Positions 54,733 through 54,837 of a stretch of 54,837 nucleotides of DNA are shown one piece after another. Numbering within the stretch: position 1 is the stretch's first letter; every line of letters starts with the position of its first letter. Where the stretch lies: positions 1 through 54,837 of the forward strand of contig JAGVMN010000047.1 in NCBI GenBank assembly GCA_020053795.1, written 5' to 3'. The position numbers were made by a program, and so were the translations under genes. The stretch is from Bacteroidia bacterium. Its GTDB lineage: Bacteria; Bacteroidota; Bacteroidia; NS11-12g; UBA9320. The notes below the pieces were generated by a model. The model saw nothing but the letters and a program-made list of their open reading frames with translations, searched no databases and had not been told where the DNA came from.

Positions 54733-54837
54733 AATCCAAGCTATTAGTCACTTTCACTTCTTCTTTTTCACTTTCGATCCTCGATTTGAACTCGTTCAGG
54801 CTTCTTTCGTTGGCGGCCATTTTCTCTCTGGACGCTA
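54704..54837 (-). CDS. 3' end of a gene running off the right edge
   Basis: The minus strand is open from the window edge to a TGA at 54704-54706, overlapping the end of the preceding + gene. It reads as a charged helix (REKMAANERSLNEFKSRIE, then SEKEEVKVTNSLDFIHQ). Probably the C-terminus of a protein, but only 43 codons are visible and overlap with another gene weakens the call. Confidence 0.3.
   Translation of the reverse strand, partial: ASREKMAANERSLNEFKSRIESEKEEVKVTNSLDFIHQSQYCI

Overview
The window is a chromosome segment from a member of the phylum Bacteroidota. The evidence is three secreted proteins with a type IX secretion (T9SS) type A C-terminal sorting domain, a TonB receptor paired with a DUF4249 lipoprotein, the long-form GAPDH, DUF4293 and DUF6580 proteins, and promoters of the Bacteroidota type (TTTG, 19-20 nt, TAnnTTTG). 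Base composition is AT-leaning. I cannot place it below phylum level. Most of the window is ordinary housekeeping DNA. I see no prophage, plasmid, CRISPR array or biosynthetic cluster, and no complete mobile element.

Layout. 0.1-6.6 kb: GAPDH, a LVIVD-propeller T9SS cargo, DoxX, DUF4293 and a double-ATPase ABC protein, with gaps rich in short palindromic repeats. 6.7-12.5 kb: a secreted helical protein, the serine cluster serC-serA-DUF1015, a DUF6580 membrane protein and an XRE regulator with three operator palindromes. 12.5-19.3 kb: DMT exporter and RDD protein facing a SpoIIM-DUF4129-DUF4350 membrane operon, then a repeat-rich T9SS cargo. 19.3-29.5 kb: hybrid histidine kinase, thiolase-truA-ABC exporter run, a decayed reading frame, the TonB/DUF4249 pair and tRNA-Arg(ACG). 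30.0-39.4 kb: cinA, prfB with a programmed frameshift, tRNA-Leu(GAG), an NHL-repeat T9SS cargo, purC, a LuxC-type acyl-CoA reductase, a YkuK RNase-H-like protein and a gap with a candidate small RNA. 39.4-41.8 kb: tightly overlapped operon ruvX-def-ubiA-maf. 41.8-45.3 kb: IS5-type transposase remnant, FkbM methyltransferase, glycosyltransferase and dapD. 45.4-54.8 kb: DPP-IV-type peptidase, a Tat-signal pirin broken by one in-frame TGA, gyrA with a TPR protein, a secreted protein of unknown function and the 3' end of a further gene.

How the genes work together. SerC and SerA supply two of the three steps from 3-phosphoglycerate to serine. The third gene of that operon, DUF1015, carries a DGHHR motif like that of ParB-fold serine kinases and may act on serine or phosphoserine (inference). 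RDD, SpoIIM, DUF4129 and DUF4350 form a membrane-protein group usually found with MoxR and DUF58, which are absent here. The DUF4249 lipoprotein and TonB receptor form an outer-membrane pair.

The less ordinary observations are: short dispersed repeats, one of which is read in frame inside a T9SS cargo signal peptide; the DUF1015 link to serine; a roughly 70-nt RNA candidate with its own promoter and terminator; a three-site autoregulatory operator; and several genes in decay (pirin, a frame with three stops, and the transposase).
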